DNA of 64,000 nucleotides, from assembly GCA_900239685.1 (NCBI GenBank), contig OENT01000548.1:1-64000 (forward strand), in the 5' to 3' direction. Source of the DNA: Rotaria macrura (taxonomy: Eukaryota; Rotifera; Eurotatoria; Philodinida; Philodinidae). The translations under genes and the position numbers were made by a program. This document shows, piece by piece, positions 26,845 through 40,056 of the stretch (positions are counted from its first letter, which is position 1; the number at the start of each line of letters is the position of its first letter). The notes below the pieces were generated by a model, which was given only the letters and a program-made list of their open reading frames with translations, was not told the DNA's origin and made no database searches.

Positions 26845-29800
26845 TTATGTTTCTCGTTTAAATTCATTTAAAATTGGCATCGACGTTGTTGATAAGAAGG
26901 AATCAAAATATGGGTATTGATGAGATGGTTGAAAAAATGAAACTTTCGACGACGATGATGATGCATCTGTTCTCGATGCCATCATAGTCATTGTCATTGG
27001 TGTCTTAATCATTGAATTATTGTCATTTGAATTTGATAATTGTTGATATTTTAATAAGCGTGATTTATTTTCTTCATCGGAATCCATTGATATACCTGTA
27101 TGAACAGATAAATTATTATGTTCAACTATTGGAATAACATCACAATCGTTTGAATCATCGTTGTTATCTGTATCATCTTCTTCGCTCCAAGAACTGACAC
27201 CAACAGATGTTGTTTCATTTTCTGTATAACGTAAGCATTTCTTCTTTCGTCTAAAACCAAAAGAAAACGAGTGTGTATATTTTCACATGTCATACATGGA
27301 TGCAAACTCTCTTTCTCTCTCCCTCACTCTATGTGCTATCAGGCAAAGTTCATCAAAGTTACAGAATTAGTCACGGTGGTCTCATAATCAATGATAATGG
27401 CTGGTGTGAAAGTTTTGAGACAAAATTTTTCTTCGATTTTGACCCACCAGAAAATTTTTCCGACGAGTTAAAATCTATGAGCTAGAACCAGAATTCGGTG
27501 TTTTTTTTCTGAATATGGAATTACAATTTTTCTATCACTTTTTCTCCAGACTAATGAAATAATCTTTGAAAGGTCCAAACAATTAATTTGGATAAAAGGT
27601 TTTTTTCTGCACATTTTTATGCTTTCACTTTTGTGATCCGAATGTAAAGTTGGAACCTTTTGTTACCATAGCAGCTTGTAGAGTAAAATCTACCGTACAA
27701 AAAAGGATAGCTTGGTTTCTTATTATCTTTGAACAATGTTTCTAAATTATTCGTTTTTTCTAAATCAGCATTTTCGATAAATCGGTTTTTGGATCAAAAC
27801 GTGTTCTACACGGAAAAGAGTTATTGAAAAAAAGCGCACACCTTTCCTATGAAAAAAGCTCCAGTTTAACAATATACCACAGTTTTTACAGAATGGTTCA
27901 CACTCCAGAACTACTGAATCCAACAATTTTCAGTATCTTCTCAAACGGACTTATAGGGGTTAACCTAACCTGTTTGCTTAAATCTTTCGAAGATTCCTTC
28001 ACTAATCTCGAACCTAAGCCGATGCATCATTTTTGAGTTGATATATCAGAAAGCGCCCAAAATTCTGACCTTAGCCTATTGGTTTGACTCATCTGAAGAT
28101 ATTTTCAATTAGACCAAGCGAAAAAAATATTTTTTTGTCAAAACTTTCGACCCATCCATTATCTGTGAAAGAAGCGTAGCTTTGTACTTAGTTCCGAATT
28201 ATTGTTCGCATCAAATGAGTTTGTTTTATTCAATCTTACTTGCAATGTTTACACCAATTTGCTTGCTGATCAAGGCCAAATCGAGCTCGACATTTCTTTT
28301 GATTGAGACATTCTTTTTCAAAAATGAACTAATGATAATTTCAAATCAATACAATGATATTACCTCCATTTTCACCTTGATTCTTTTCTCTTTTCTTCCC
28401 TTTACTTCCACGTTTTTTCCTTGCACCATAGTTATCTCTAGCTGACCATCCAGGATACAATTGCATATGTTTCATACGTTCATCACGTGCCATATCGTAA
28501 TATTTTTGTTGAACATTACGATCAAGTTCATGCCACTAGAGAAGAAAAATAAATCGATGGAACATTTTTCTTTTCGAATCGATTTTGTACTATGAGAATG
28601 ATATTCGAAATGAAGTCATCAGTTAAAGAATAATTGACAATTTAAATAAAATTTAGTTTAGATACTATGCGAGAGAATTTTAAAATATATTTACTTTTCG
28701 TCCAAGTATTTGATTAATTGCAGCACTTTCACGCAATGTACATTCTTGTACAACTTGTGCTCGTTGTTCTTTCATAAATAGCATAAAAGCATTCAACGGT
28801 TTTTTTATATGGGATTTTTTCTGTCTATTATCATCACGAAATAGAGATTGTTTTCCATGTTGTTGCTGTTGTTGTTGTTGTTGTTGTTGTTGCTGTTGTT
28901 GAGAACCATTGTCCATAACACGCCGCATATGTGATGACCGTTTTTGTAATGATGATGATGGCGTTGAATGTGATGATATATTTTGAGATAAGGGATAATT
29001 TGTTGGGAATACAAATGGAAACACAGGTGATCGCCTGAAACGAATTTTTTCATTTATGAATTATGAATAGAATTTACAAAAAATAAACAGAAACTATCAA
29101 ATACCAATGTTGAGAATATGGTGATTGAAAAGACGTAGGTGACGGCAATGGATACATGGCATTGGGCATACCTGAATAAATAAATTTTTCAATAGAATAA
29201 GGTTTCGGTTATTGTATGCTATATAAGGATAGAGTACTTGAGAATGGGTTCACTTCGATTTAATCTAGTCGACTTACACATCAATCGAAATTGAGTACAC
29301 GTGTCATAATTAAGATTATAAAAGTTTTCTCTCGATAGAACATTCAATTTCAATCGAATTAGAATATCACATGAAATTTTTTCAAACATACGATCATCAC
29401 CATTCCCTAATACATATTGATAACTTTCAAGTCTGAGTTTAGAAATTGTTAGACTTAATAGGTTATAAAAAGAGTCAAAAGGTTTCTATCTTAGAACATT
29501 ATACGTTACTATTTTGAAGAAAAAAATAGAATTCAATAAATAAGCAAAGTAGAATACATAAGAAATATTTTCAGGCCAACTATATCATACATAAGTACAT
29601 CGTATATTTATCCGATGAAAGAATTTCTTAAGACAAAAGAACACTCAAATTCTAGAATATTTTTTTCTTAAAACAACAATTAATATTGGAACAAAGAAAA
29701 ATATTTAATACCGAACATGGTTAGTATTAGCCTGTAACAAAACTATATTAATAGAAGTTATTAGTTATTCATGTGATAGCTTTTTCTCGAATAATTCTTG

Positions 29801-32322
29801 TGACATTTGTATCTTTCTGAATACTAGTTTGAAGAAAAGATATCTTTTTTCAATGATCAATTACAAATTATATAGAAAAATTCTATTGAAATTTGAACGT
29901 GTTCGACTATATAAGAAATGAATAATTGAATATATGTTTATCATTCATTTATAACGGTGATATGTTTTTAACTTTAAAGTTGTCAAATTTTAAATAACGA
30001 AAAATGCTATTCTATGCATATATTTATATTTTAAAACGGAGAAAAAAATTTTTTTTAAATAGAATCCATGAATAATGTAACTATGAATATATCTCAATTA
30101 AGATCAAAGAGAAAAGAAAATCTCTTCTTCTTCTTCTTCTTCTTCTTCTTGTCTAAGTGCAATGCGCGCACGAATTATTTTTGACCACGTTGAAATAAAT
30201 TTTAACAAAAAAAAAGAAACATATTTGAACAATTGAGAATAAATTTAAACTTTTCTGTATCAAATACAGACATAACGATCTTGATTGTTGGACGTTTGCT
30301 TTACTCTCTGATCTATTTCTCATATATCAAATTGAACACTCTCTTTTATTCTCTCGTTCATATATTCATTGTCTTGTATCTCGTTAACAAGATCATTTTC
30401 CACTTTGTTAAACGTCAACTAACGATGTGTATGTCTATTAGTATTGCATGAATAATCACGCTTGTTAGCTAGTAGAAGAACACCTTTTGCATTCTTGCAA
30501 TCGATCGATTTTCTTTTGTCTTTGGTTTTCTTTCAATACAAAAAGAGAGAGAGAGAGAGAAAGATTTCTCTTTCACTTTTTCTGAAAGAAAGATTTATCT
30601 AATGAAGTACTAAATGTATTTCCTTTTTTTCCTTTTTAGATTGTTTCGTCTTCCCGATTGACGAACGATTGTTGACTAATAATTGATTTACATCTATTCA
30701 TTGAGTATATGAAAGCGAGACGTTTGTTTTAAAGTATAATGTCATGAAGAATTCATAATAAATGATTAACCTCTTTTTTTCTTCTCACTTTATACGTATT
30801 TGAGGAGTTCGAGCGAGAGTAACTTCACCTCATCATAAAACAATTAGTGGGTAAATATATATATCGAATGAAGGGGAAAAAGAAGAAAAAAGAGGAACGT
30901 CAGCATTTCCTAAATAATTGATAGACATGCTTACCTGTAGTTTGATCAATGCTTAAATTAGAACTAGATATATGAGCTGGCGGTGGAGACATAAATTTTG
31001 ATAAAGATTCTAATGAAGCCAATTTGTCCTAAAAATAAAATTATAATTTAATATCGAAATTATATAGATGGCGATTAAAGCCATTGTTGAGATATTCTCG
31101 ATGATACGAATCGAAATTTCAAGCCTAGATTAAACATAACTAAGTGCTAATTCGTGCGCGATGCGCTCGTCATCTATTGTTGTATAGATTCAAAACGGAT
31201 GTATTAAAAACGTTCACTTGATTGAGTTTTCTTTTGTTTTCTCTACTTAAATATCTTTCTATTTTTTCGCAATAGATAACCTTTGATGATAATCAATTTT
31301 TCTTGTTTCAATCATGAAATAGCTGAATACCATGTTTTTTTTTCTTATCTTGTTTTGCTGAACTATACAAATGTTAATTAGAAACAATCAATAGATAAAT
31401 CCTATCCGTCTAGTCGCTATATGTATATGATCAATCTAAAGTAGATAGACTTCTTCTCTTTTTTTTCCTATCTCATAGATCATCGAGATTTATTTATTAG
31501 AGTTTTTCTTTTATTGTCTATGTGTCAAGGTAAAAATGCATGCAATGTTCATCTGCATTCGATCATTCCACAAGTAAAACCAGAAAAAAAAATAGAAAAA
31601 AAGCACCCAACTTGCAAGATACTTACAAATGATTGTGCTGCACTATTTGGATGATAGTACGGTGAAATAAAATAGGGAAAAAAACTATGTAATTGTTGTT
31701 CACTGTTCAAACGATCTTAATAAAAAGAAAAATCGATACACGAATTTAGACGAACAATATTTTCAGAATCAATAAATACCTGTAAGATTTATTGTTGATG
31801 TTTGTTGTGGTGATGACTTAGAATAGAGAATATATTTCGATATTAAAAAGTATTCATACAAGTTTTCTTACTTCTTCTTCTTTGATAACAGGCGAAAGTC
31901 GATCAGTATCATCATCATCATCATCATCAACATTTACATTTTCTTCGTGTTTTTCACATTCAAATATTTTAACTTCATCATTGTCTATTATGGACTCATT
32001 AATAGATCCACCACCGGGATCCAAAGTTGTTAATAATGATGGTGAATTATCGATTGTTGTTATTTTCATCGATGACATTGATCGTTTTGATGAAGATTTT
32101 GTTGAAAGATCAAGTGTTAAATCAGTTGGATTAGACTGTAATAGAAAATCTTTGATTAAGGGAAAAAAACGGACCTACAGACAACTTTAGTTAAACAAAG
32201 AGAACGGATCGTTTTCTCTGCCTTGCTCGCACTTTTTTCTCCCTCTCATCTCTATTTCATAAAATATATCGAGAAAAAAAAGTAGAAAAAGAAAAACTCA
32301 CCATACAGGTATTTGTCGGCAT
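26845..32322 (-). CDS. TCF/LEF transcription factor with HMG box and C-clamp
   Basis: Ten minus-strand exons (32322-32302, 32135-31872, 31816-31780, 31715-31627, 31028-30935, 29171-29105, 29034-28695, 28535-28364, 28312-28240, 27250-26845) join in phase to 520 residues. The HMG box (about 266-340) contains [33 protein letters not shown], and [20 protein letters not shown] leading to the [11 protein letters not shown] ending; it bends DNA at Wnt response sites. A C-clamp follows ([19 protein letters not shown] plus KRKKKC), which widens DNA recognition. It is split over a 73-bp exon and the last exon. Near residues 60-75 an acidic [15 protein letters not shown] resembles the beta-catenin binding motif of TCF proteins, though it lies unusually far from the N-terminus. 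A 14-Gln run (28860-28901) and a poly-Asp run lie in the linkers. Nuclear effector of canonical Wnt signalling by family knowledge. The first 7-residue exon is the least certain part. Confidence 0.93.
27251..28239 (-). other. Intron inside the C-clamp of the TCF/LEF gene
   Basis: A 989-bp intron, much longer than the usual 50-60 bp. It contains no supported gene. Its less AT-rich segments could be an old mobile-element insertion, but no terminal repeats were seen. Confidence 0.6.
29172..30934 (-). other. Large intron of the TCF/LEF gene
   Basis: A 1.76-kb intron between the fifth and sixth coding exons. It holds a TTC microsatellite (about 30123-30150) and a GA-rich tract (about 30545-30561), and no supported gene on either strand. 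Long early introns often hold enhancers, but nothing specific is visible. Confidence 0.6.
30123..30150. repeat. (TTC)n microsatellite
   Basis: Nine tandem TTC units within an intron of the TCF/LEF gene. Confidence 0.9.
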
Positions 32323-35300
32323 TATTAATTATATTCTTTAATTATCATCATTTGATTATTAGGTATTAAAATGCTAAAATAAAATCAAAATGAATGAGTA
32401 TCAGTTGAAATGAATTATAAAACAAATCTTATAATCAAATCGACTTTTTTCTTCTTCTTCTTCTTCTTTCTTTTTGTAGTCTGACGAAATTATAAGTAAT
32501 ATTAATAGGATGTTGATGGCTTCGGAATTCTTCTCTTTTTTCTATTTGTGATGATGATCATCGTCATCTCATCATCATAGAGAAAGGTTAGTCTTCGGAG
32601 AAAAAAAAATAACAATTGAATTATACGATGGCCTTCATATGAAAGTGAAGTGGCGGGCACCCCCATCAAAACTGACCAACATTCATTATTCTCCTTTTTT
32701 TCTCTCTAGCGCACGCGAACACACTCGTGTTGACCTTCACAGTACATAGCATCGTGTATGTTTTTTGTTTATCCAAAGAGCAGACATCTCAATAGCGGCG
32801 TCCATTGGCCAGTAGATGAACGAGACGAGAGAAAGAAAATTTGTTCTTTCATCTCCATTCTTTTCGATATACATTTATGAACACTTTTTTTTCTCTATTC
32901 ATCATACATTGTTTCACTAATAGATCAGAAAATGACTATTGAAAAAAAAAAATCTCAATAAGATAAAACAAATACACCGGATTGTTTGATTTAAATAGCT
33001 ATAGAAATAATATTTGCATAAAAGTTCGTTTGCACATTGATATAGATGGATTATGAAGACAACTGTTATGATGATACATAAATATGCTAACTGCTAACTA
33101 AGTTTTCAATATCATGCATCAATGTAGGATATCTGTGAATCGAAATTTAAATAAATTTCGGTTTTTTTAGGTTTCGAGTTGTCATAGCTGTGCGAATTTC
33201 GTTACTTCTACGTACATATTTGTTTTTTTTTTGATGTATTCATAAGATATTTGAAGAAAATGAAATAATGAAAAAACAGAAGAGCCCATAAAAAAATGAA
33301 ACACGGCAAACATATTAAATCTCTATTTTTCATTTGCTTTTTCGTTTAAATGAATTTCACTTGTAATAATTACTTAGATCAAATTATTGAACAACGAAAT
33401 AAAATTGATTTTTTCGATTAAATAACAAGTTAGGATCAATAAGAATCTATGGTCTGAAATTTTCACGAGTAAATATTCTCTTTTTGGAAAGAAACAAGTT
33501 TTAAATTGATAGTCAACACAGTAGTTTGAATTTTAAATTTATACGAGAAGCCTTAGCGTTGATGAATTGCTCTTGAATTGGGAGCATATACGCAATATCT
33601 AGAATCAAATAAACAAAGCATAGTATGCGTCGAGTTCGTACTTATAAATTATTGCGATAGAGAAAATTTACGTTTAGTTAATTTTTTCAACGTATACTAC
33701 AATAACTGACGAATTGATTGATGAACTGTACCTAGAAGTTTTGAATAGAAAAAAAATTAATGACAAGCAGTTTGTTATAAAAGATTTGGATCGTTGACTT
33801 AAGTTCAATCCTTAATCGAGAAACATAGATCTAGTTCTATGTACAAGTGGTGATACCGTCATAAATTTCTAATTCGTATCTTCGGAGACAAATAAAAGTA
33901 AGATTTATCTCTGTCATACACTGTCAATCGAATGTCAAACGTTAAGGAGTTGTACAATTTTCATTGAAAAAAAAAGTAACAACTTGGCTATCTTATCTTA
34001 ATGATTTAAACTATTATCATTCAAAGAGGAAGTCGAGTTCACAGAATCTGTAATTAACTATGACCAGATATTACACGTGTAATTTGAAAATAATTAGTTG
34101 TAAGTATTGAATGAATTGTTTGATGCAGATTTATAGATCGATTGTGAATACAACGGATATTCTTTTTTATTGAAAATAAAGTTGTAACTGTTGAGATTAT
34201 ATATAGACTACGAACTTCTTTGAATGATTATCTTTCTTTTACGATGATACGGACGAAACGCATGAATGTTTTCTTTCAATGCGTATGTTAAATATAATCA
34301 ACAACAAAATACAGATTAAATTCGAACTCCGTAAATATGATATATTTTAATTCTAATTGATCTTGTCACTTACTTTCCGATTGAATCATTAGAATTTATC
34401 AGTCAAACTCCAAGTTTCTATTGGTATCTCAGCAAGCACGATACACAAACACAAGGGGGAAAATTTTTGTTTTTACCTTCTTCATCGAATTCGAAATGGC
34501 AAGACAACTTAGTTGTAAAAGAAAGTTTTGTATTCATTATTGGCTATTTGAAATCAACATCATTCTTGGACATAGCAAAAATGTATTGTTTTTCATAGGT
34601 AGACATGATAAGTCATACTGATTGTTATTTACATAAACAGACGTTCAATATTACTTCGATACGTTGTAATTAATAAATTATCAGTTGTTCTGATTTTGAG
34701 AGAACACTAGTTAATTGTATTAATGATTTTCGTAATAAGCATAGTTTTTTCTATTTCTACATTTGGATAAGATAATTTATTTTTTACACGAATTCGGATG
34801 GCTCTAATTCAAATTATCGATTTTCTCTTGTTTTTACCATGTTCTTTTTCTTCCCATTTGATGATGAGACGCGGCTAGAATGCAATGGAAGATGATTTAA
34901 AACAGACAAATAAAACTGAGCATCATTCAATTTCTGAAGAACTAATCGAAAGAAAAGTAAATCTGCCAATTGACTCGGTCTTGATGAGGCTCGAAGAAGG
35001 AAAACAACAGGACGATGCCATTATCTTTCGTTAGATCATTTTTTTGCAGAATATTTTTTTGTTCTTGTTTAAGCATCATGCTTTCCAAAACATTATTGTC
35101 TAGTTTCAACTTTATACTTGATTCAAGATTTAGCACATTTTTAAGTTACTAAGTAAGTATGTTGATGGTCTAGACTTATATTAGCCGCAAAATAATTTTT
35201 GTATAAGAAAATATCGGTGTCTCTGAAGTTACTATTCGACAGTCTTTGAAATTGGGTTAAAGAACTTGCCATTGCATTACAATAGGAACAATGATCGAGT

Positions 35301-38192
35301 ATTTTAACTTCAACATTCAGTTTAGTCATTTTTGCATGATTTCTTAGCTCGTTAACAAGTATGTTTCTGCTGCTCCATTGGTTCTTTTTACGAGTGATTT
35401 CCTATTGAAATATTTTGAAAACTCTTATCAATTTTATACGAATGAAATTGATTCAGTAATTGTTCAATACTAACGAAACACAAATAATTATATATGCTTG
35501 TTTGTTTTTTCCTGTGATTTACATCGATTGGTGAATATCGTCTTGTTCGAATATTATTCAATGAAGTAAAGTAGGGTTTATATGACGGTTTGTCAAATAC
35601 TGCAAATTCCTAATCTATCATTTCTACTTTGTAGTCTGTAATTGTTTAAATTGAGTCAATTCTAATATCACACTGAATGGAAAAGCTTGTCTGGGTATAT
35701 GTAATAACTATAATGAGCGTGGGTCGTCCGTCCATTTAGTTTTGGTTTTTTTCTCAACGAAAATTATATACACATTCGGCATTGTTTGATTTCTGATTTG
35801 TTCGTAGTACAATCTATTTCAGTAGAAATAGTTGTTGATCATACTTAATCTTACGAGTGTTAGGATGGTTGTATGCTGTTCTAAAATAATTTTGGCCATG
35901 AGTGTCTCTTGGACTCGAATGTTTTTTCCCGTTGGGTATGGATGCGTGTTAGTGTAAATAAAATAATCAGCCACACCATCTGACTTGATCAGGCACATCC
36001 ACCCGAAGACTTTTTTTGTAAATTTTGTTCTTAATGTGATAGAATTCATTGAAAACAATAGAACATAAATACCACAAAAACAACATCTAGAAATCACAGC
36101 GAAAACCATTGATGAAAACTAGAAGTATCGTCCACTTCAAACATTGGGTCATGAAAAAACATATTTAGATTTGCTTGATACGATACACTAACTCATATGA
36201 ACCAAATACGTTCCTTGTCGGACATCTAAAAATTACTCTTTGTGCTCAATGTAATGAATACTCAATACAATGCTAATTGAGTACTACAAGAGTGATTAAA
36301 AACATCCGATTAAACTCGGTGATCGACAAGTAAACAATGTACATTATCGTTTAGTTTTCAATGTGCTCTCTTTTGGTATCGTCAACAATTAAAATCGAAA
36401 AAGATGATCTATATCTGTAGTTTAGTACGAATACACCGATGATACTCCCATATTCGAACGGAATGATTAAAGTTTCAAACCTCCTAATATGTAATCTTGC
36501 ATATTTTCTATCATAACATGTCCACATTTTGTTTTTGATTAACAACAAACCATTGATGAGAAAACTGACAATGAGAATACTTAGCGTTTTCTCAATAATG
36601 GTTGAATTTAATTCAAACATAATTGAAGATACGTACATGGTTTTTTTTATCTAAAAAAATTACTTAAGCAATCTATGGCAAATGCTAGATAATGCTTTTT
36701 TCCCTATAATAATGAGAACAAGTATGGTCAATATCTTTATAGTCGTTGATATTCTTGTCTCCATCCTAGTGTTGTCTAAAACCAAATACTAACGAGATAT
36801 TCGATCTGAAAAATACTTTAGCTATTGTTATTGTAATACAAGAGGCTAGAAACATACAAGAGAAGGAATGTTTGAATAAAAATAAACTCAACGATCCGAT
36901 CAAAAGTGCTCTTTTACATAATTCAAAAAATTGATCTAGTTTTTGATCTCGTCTCATTGGTCTAATAAACAATCAAATAACGATAACTGACATCATGTGA
37001 TACTGAACGCTACGAACATTAGTCACAATGAAATGTATTTCATAGGATCTTTCAAAACACAAAACTATGGCAAGATTTTTCTATGATTCGTAATGAACAA
37101 TCACTCGTATTAAACTATATCAGAACGTACAAGTTGTCGACAGTATTTATACGAAAATGTAGTTCATTCAAATCTATATCAACTGATATACTTTTTTTGA
37201 AAAGTTTACTATTTTTCGTCAACTGCGACTTTAATAGAAGAATACTAACAACAAATGTCTATGCATGTTTTTTCACTGAACATAAACTAATCAATATCAT
37301 AAAAGTTGAACCATTGGACAGTTGATGATAGCAATATAAAATATTTGTAGTTCAAATAAAACGACTATTAGGAACATCAATTCAAAGCGATCATTGACAG
37401 AGAAAAAGTAAAAAATGTCTTAGAATGTTATTCTCCACTTTATAAAAAAAAAAATTTTGATATATCCTTGATAACCTATTGTATTTCTAACATATTTGTC
37501 GTCTTAATCTTTCAAATATGTGCATCCTATCTTTTGTCATGATCACGTATTGACCATGAAAGGCTTCACTTTTTCTTCTTTTCCTTTTAAATAAAATGTT
37601 GTCAAAATCTCAGTATCGAAAATTTATAACTGAGTATTTGAATCAACAAAGGTTATAAGTATTAATCTATAACGTTTCAGCAGTGCATTATTTTATTGTT
37701 TCATTTAACGTTTTACTAATCTCTACCGTAGGCCGATTTTAAATGTACCATCGCACGTCCCATAAATTCGTAACATTTTTTCACAATTGGCGTTTGATAA
37801 TCCGTAGACATTTAGACGTATAGATGATGTACATTGCTATGACTATTTTAATCCATAAGGACGACACAGGGACAAAAGATGAGACCTTCATCTCAAGAAG
37901 CAGGCGTTTGACGGAAAAGTTTGTGAGCGCAGACTTTTTGCATATGAAATATGTAACTCATATATGTCACATAAGCGACAATATTAAACGACGTTGATAC
38001 CGTCTGTCATGGGTAAGGAGAGATGGAGAGCCGAAAAAACTTCGACTTGAACTTTCACTCATGATTTTTTTCGAAAATATATGTGAGTGACACAAAACAA
38101 TCTTATATATATATATATATATATAACTATGTTCGTGAAAGATTCAAACCATCACTTAGTTTTACAATATCTCAATAATATCAAGAACAATA
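32323..38192. other. Gene-poor stretch of 5.9 kb upstream of the TCF/LEF gene
   Basis: No gene is supported. On the minus strand the first few hundred bases should hold the TCF/LEF promoter; 32801-32811 contains TGGCCAATGGA (minus strand), a CCAAT-box-like motif about 480 bp before the start codon. Several short minus-strand open frames between 34940 and 36970 are hydrophobic or Lys/Asn-rich but share no motif and do not join by clear splice sites. An AT dinucleotide tract lies at 38104-38125. Confidence 0.45.
38104..38125. repeat. (AT)n microsatellite
   Basis: Eleven tandem AT units about 70 bp before the start codon of the chitin-binding gene. Confidence 0.9.
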
Positions 38193-40056
38193 ATGCAAAC
38201 ATTTGCAATAATCTCCCTGATGGTTGTAGTTTTGATGAGCAATGGTATCTCTTCGTTACCTGTTATCAATATTACAGACACAGAATTATCAAATGACATG
38301 ATTAAAACATGGAGCGAAGCGCTTTTAACTCAAGGAGAACAACAACAACAACTGCAAGAACCTGTTCGAGCTGATCCTCGAGGTACGACGGAAAAAAGGC
38401 GTATTGACGAACAAGATGATCTAGGACTTGTATTTAGGTTTTTATTATCCATATCCATATCAAAATGTTAACTGGTATAACTTTCCTTATTTGTGGCCTG
38501 CTGTAGCTGGTGGCCTTCTTGATCCTACGGCACCACTCGCTGGTATCGGCGCTCAAGCAGCTGGCTTAGGTACTGGTGGTTGTCCAACAGGTTTATGTCC
38601 ATCGGGTGCTTCATGCTCACAACTAGCTGGTCAATGGCAATGTGGATGTGGTGCAAATAGTTGTAAAGGAGGTAAGTGAGCTATTTGCTGATGTCTTTTC
38701 TTTTCTTTTTTATTGGTTAACTTTAAAATTACTAAATTTAGATAGAAGCGAAATTTCTTTTTCTTTCAATTTCTGTTGAATGTTCTCATTATGTTCGGAT
38801 AGATATTCTTGTGAAACTTCGGCAAATATTTGTCGAATTTGTTCATGTGTGATATTGGGAAATTGATGACTTATGTTTTCAATGATTCGATTAAGATCAA
38901 GAGGCGTTTCTTCTTGAATTGTTGTCACTGTTATTGATTCATGTGAAAGTTGATCCCGATCAGTCTTATCGTTGAATAATGGAGTTGGAGGTATTTGAAG
39001 AACTATTTCACGATAAAGTGATAAAGGAAGAGCTTCTGTTAGTGGATAAGGAAAAATTGGTTGCTCGAATAGATGAAAATCGATCTAGAAAAGAAAAAAA
39101 AAAGATTCGAACGATAGAAATTCCCAACATCTATGTTCTCCTAACAATACTCGTCTTACTATTCGATTTTCCTCAAATGTTTGAATTTCTTGCGGTTTAT
39201 CATCGAGTAATGTTTGATAAAGAGCTCGATGTTGAAAAATGATTTGAATTATATAATCGATTACTTTCGGATATTGTTGAGAAGTAAATAAGATTGGCTT
39301 TTTATGATCTTTTCCACCCATTAGAATTGAACATGAATGAATAAGTGCTTCATCTAATTTAGTAGAATTTACTTCACTTGTTCGTTCGATTTGGCATAGA
39401 AGACCATGAATTAATGTTAGAATACAAATAATTTGCTTAGGAGTATAAGTTTTCCATTGTAATAAATCATTTAATATTGATGTATACAAATCGACAAGTG
39501 ATTCATCACGAAATGTTTCTCGTTTAAATATTTTCGCGTTCGATTGAAGAATATGATCGAGAACAAATTGTTCGAGTTGAACCGGAAGTGGAAAATTACT
39601 TTGATTATCATCAAATAATTGTTTTAGTTGTTCAATCGTTATAAGAGAATTTGTTACAAAATCATTAATTGATTCGAATCGAAATAAATCGATATCCGCA
39701 ATAGCTACAAACATTTTGCCAGTCGATGTTTGTAGATGCTGTTTGACTGTCTATCAACAATGTTCTCTTTTTCATCCTTTCCGTTGTTGTCTACCAAGGC
39801 AACGAACTGGAGGTCGACTACAGGCAAATGTTACTGTGTTTTGTTTTATTCTTTTCTTTTCTTTATTTCAGTTCAGAATCCTTGCGGCATCTATGGTCGT
39901 TACTATTTTCCATATTTTCCTGATCCAGCACGATTTATTCAGTGTGACCAGACAGGTGTCTTCTGGATTCGTAAATGTGCACCAGGTACAATATTCGATC
40001 CCAAAATAGGTGTATGCAACTATCCACCTGTTGTTGTCGAAACTGGAAAAAAATAA
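38193..40056 (+). CDS. Secreted protein with a C-terminal chitin-binding type 2 (peritrophin-A) domain
   Basis: Exons 38193-38382, 38438-38671 and 39872-40056 join in phase to 202 residues. The start MQTFAIISLMVVVLMSNGIS is a clear signal peptide. A Gln-rich segment, a Tyr/Trp/Pro-rich stretch (GFYYPYPYQNVNWYNFPYLW), a Gly/Ala-rich stretch, and a Cys-rich part (CPTGLCPSGASCSQLAG) follow. The C-terminus (NPCGIYGRYYFPYFPDPARF, then IQCDQTGVFWIRKC and PGTIFDPKIGVCN) has the Cys and aromatic spacing of a type 2 chitin-binding domain. Such proteins coat cuticle, jaws, egg shell or gut lining. An extra exon starting at 39723 (VDVCRCCLTVYQQC) also fits in phase after exon 2, but its donor is unclear, so the middle is uncertain. 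The second intron is about 1.2 kb and holds an opposite-strand gene. A split into two separate genes cannot be excluded. Confidence 0.72.
38710..39714 (-). CDS. C8orf74/CFAP119-like protein, nested in an intron
   Basis: Two exons, 39714-39160 and 39084-38710, joined by a 75-bp intron in phase, give 309 residues. The start is at 39714 (MFVAIADIDLFRF). The helical middle contains DLYTSILNDLLQWKTYTPKQ, a PILFTSQQYPKVIDYIIQ segment, and HRALYQTLLDD; the second exon opens with IDFHLFEQPIFPYPLTEALP. This follows the order seen in human C8orf74 and in CFAP119 (CCDC189), where a Phe-rich stretch precedes a helix ending in KLYxYV and a short beta-like segment. The C-terminus is a charged coiled coil. 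CFAP119 is associated with sperm flagella, and a ciliary role is plausible here, but the assignment rests on pattern memory. The whole coding region lies within the intron of the chitin-binding gene on the opposite strand, and its 5' leader may overlap a possible exon of that gene. Confidence 0.62.

Noticed and set aside
34940..36970. Series of minus-strand open frames that might be exons of one gene
   Set aside because: Frames do not connect by consistent GT-AG sites, and none shows a known motif.
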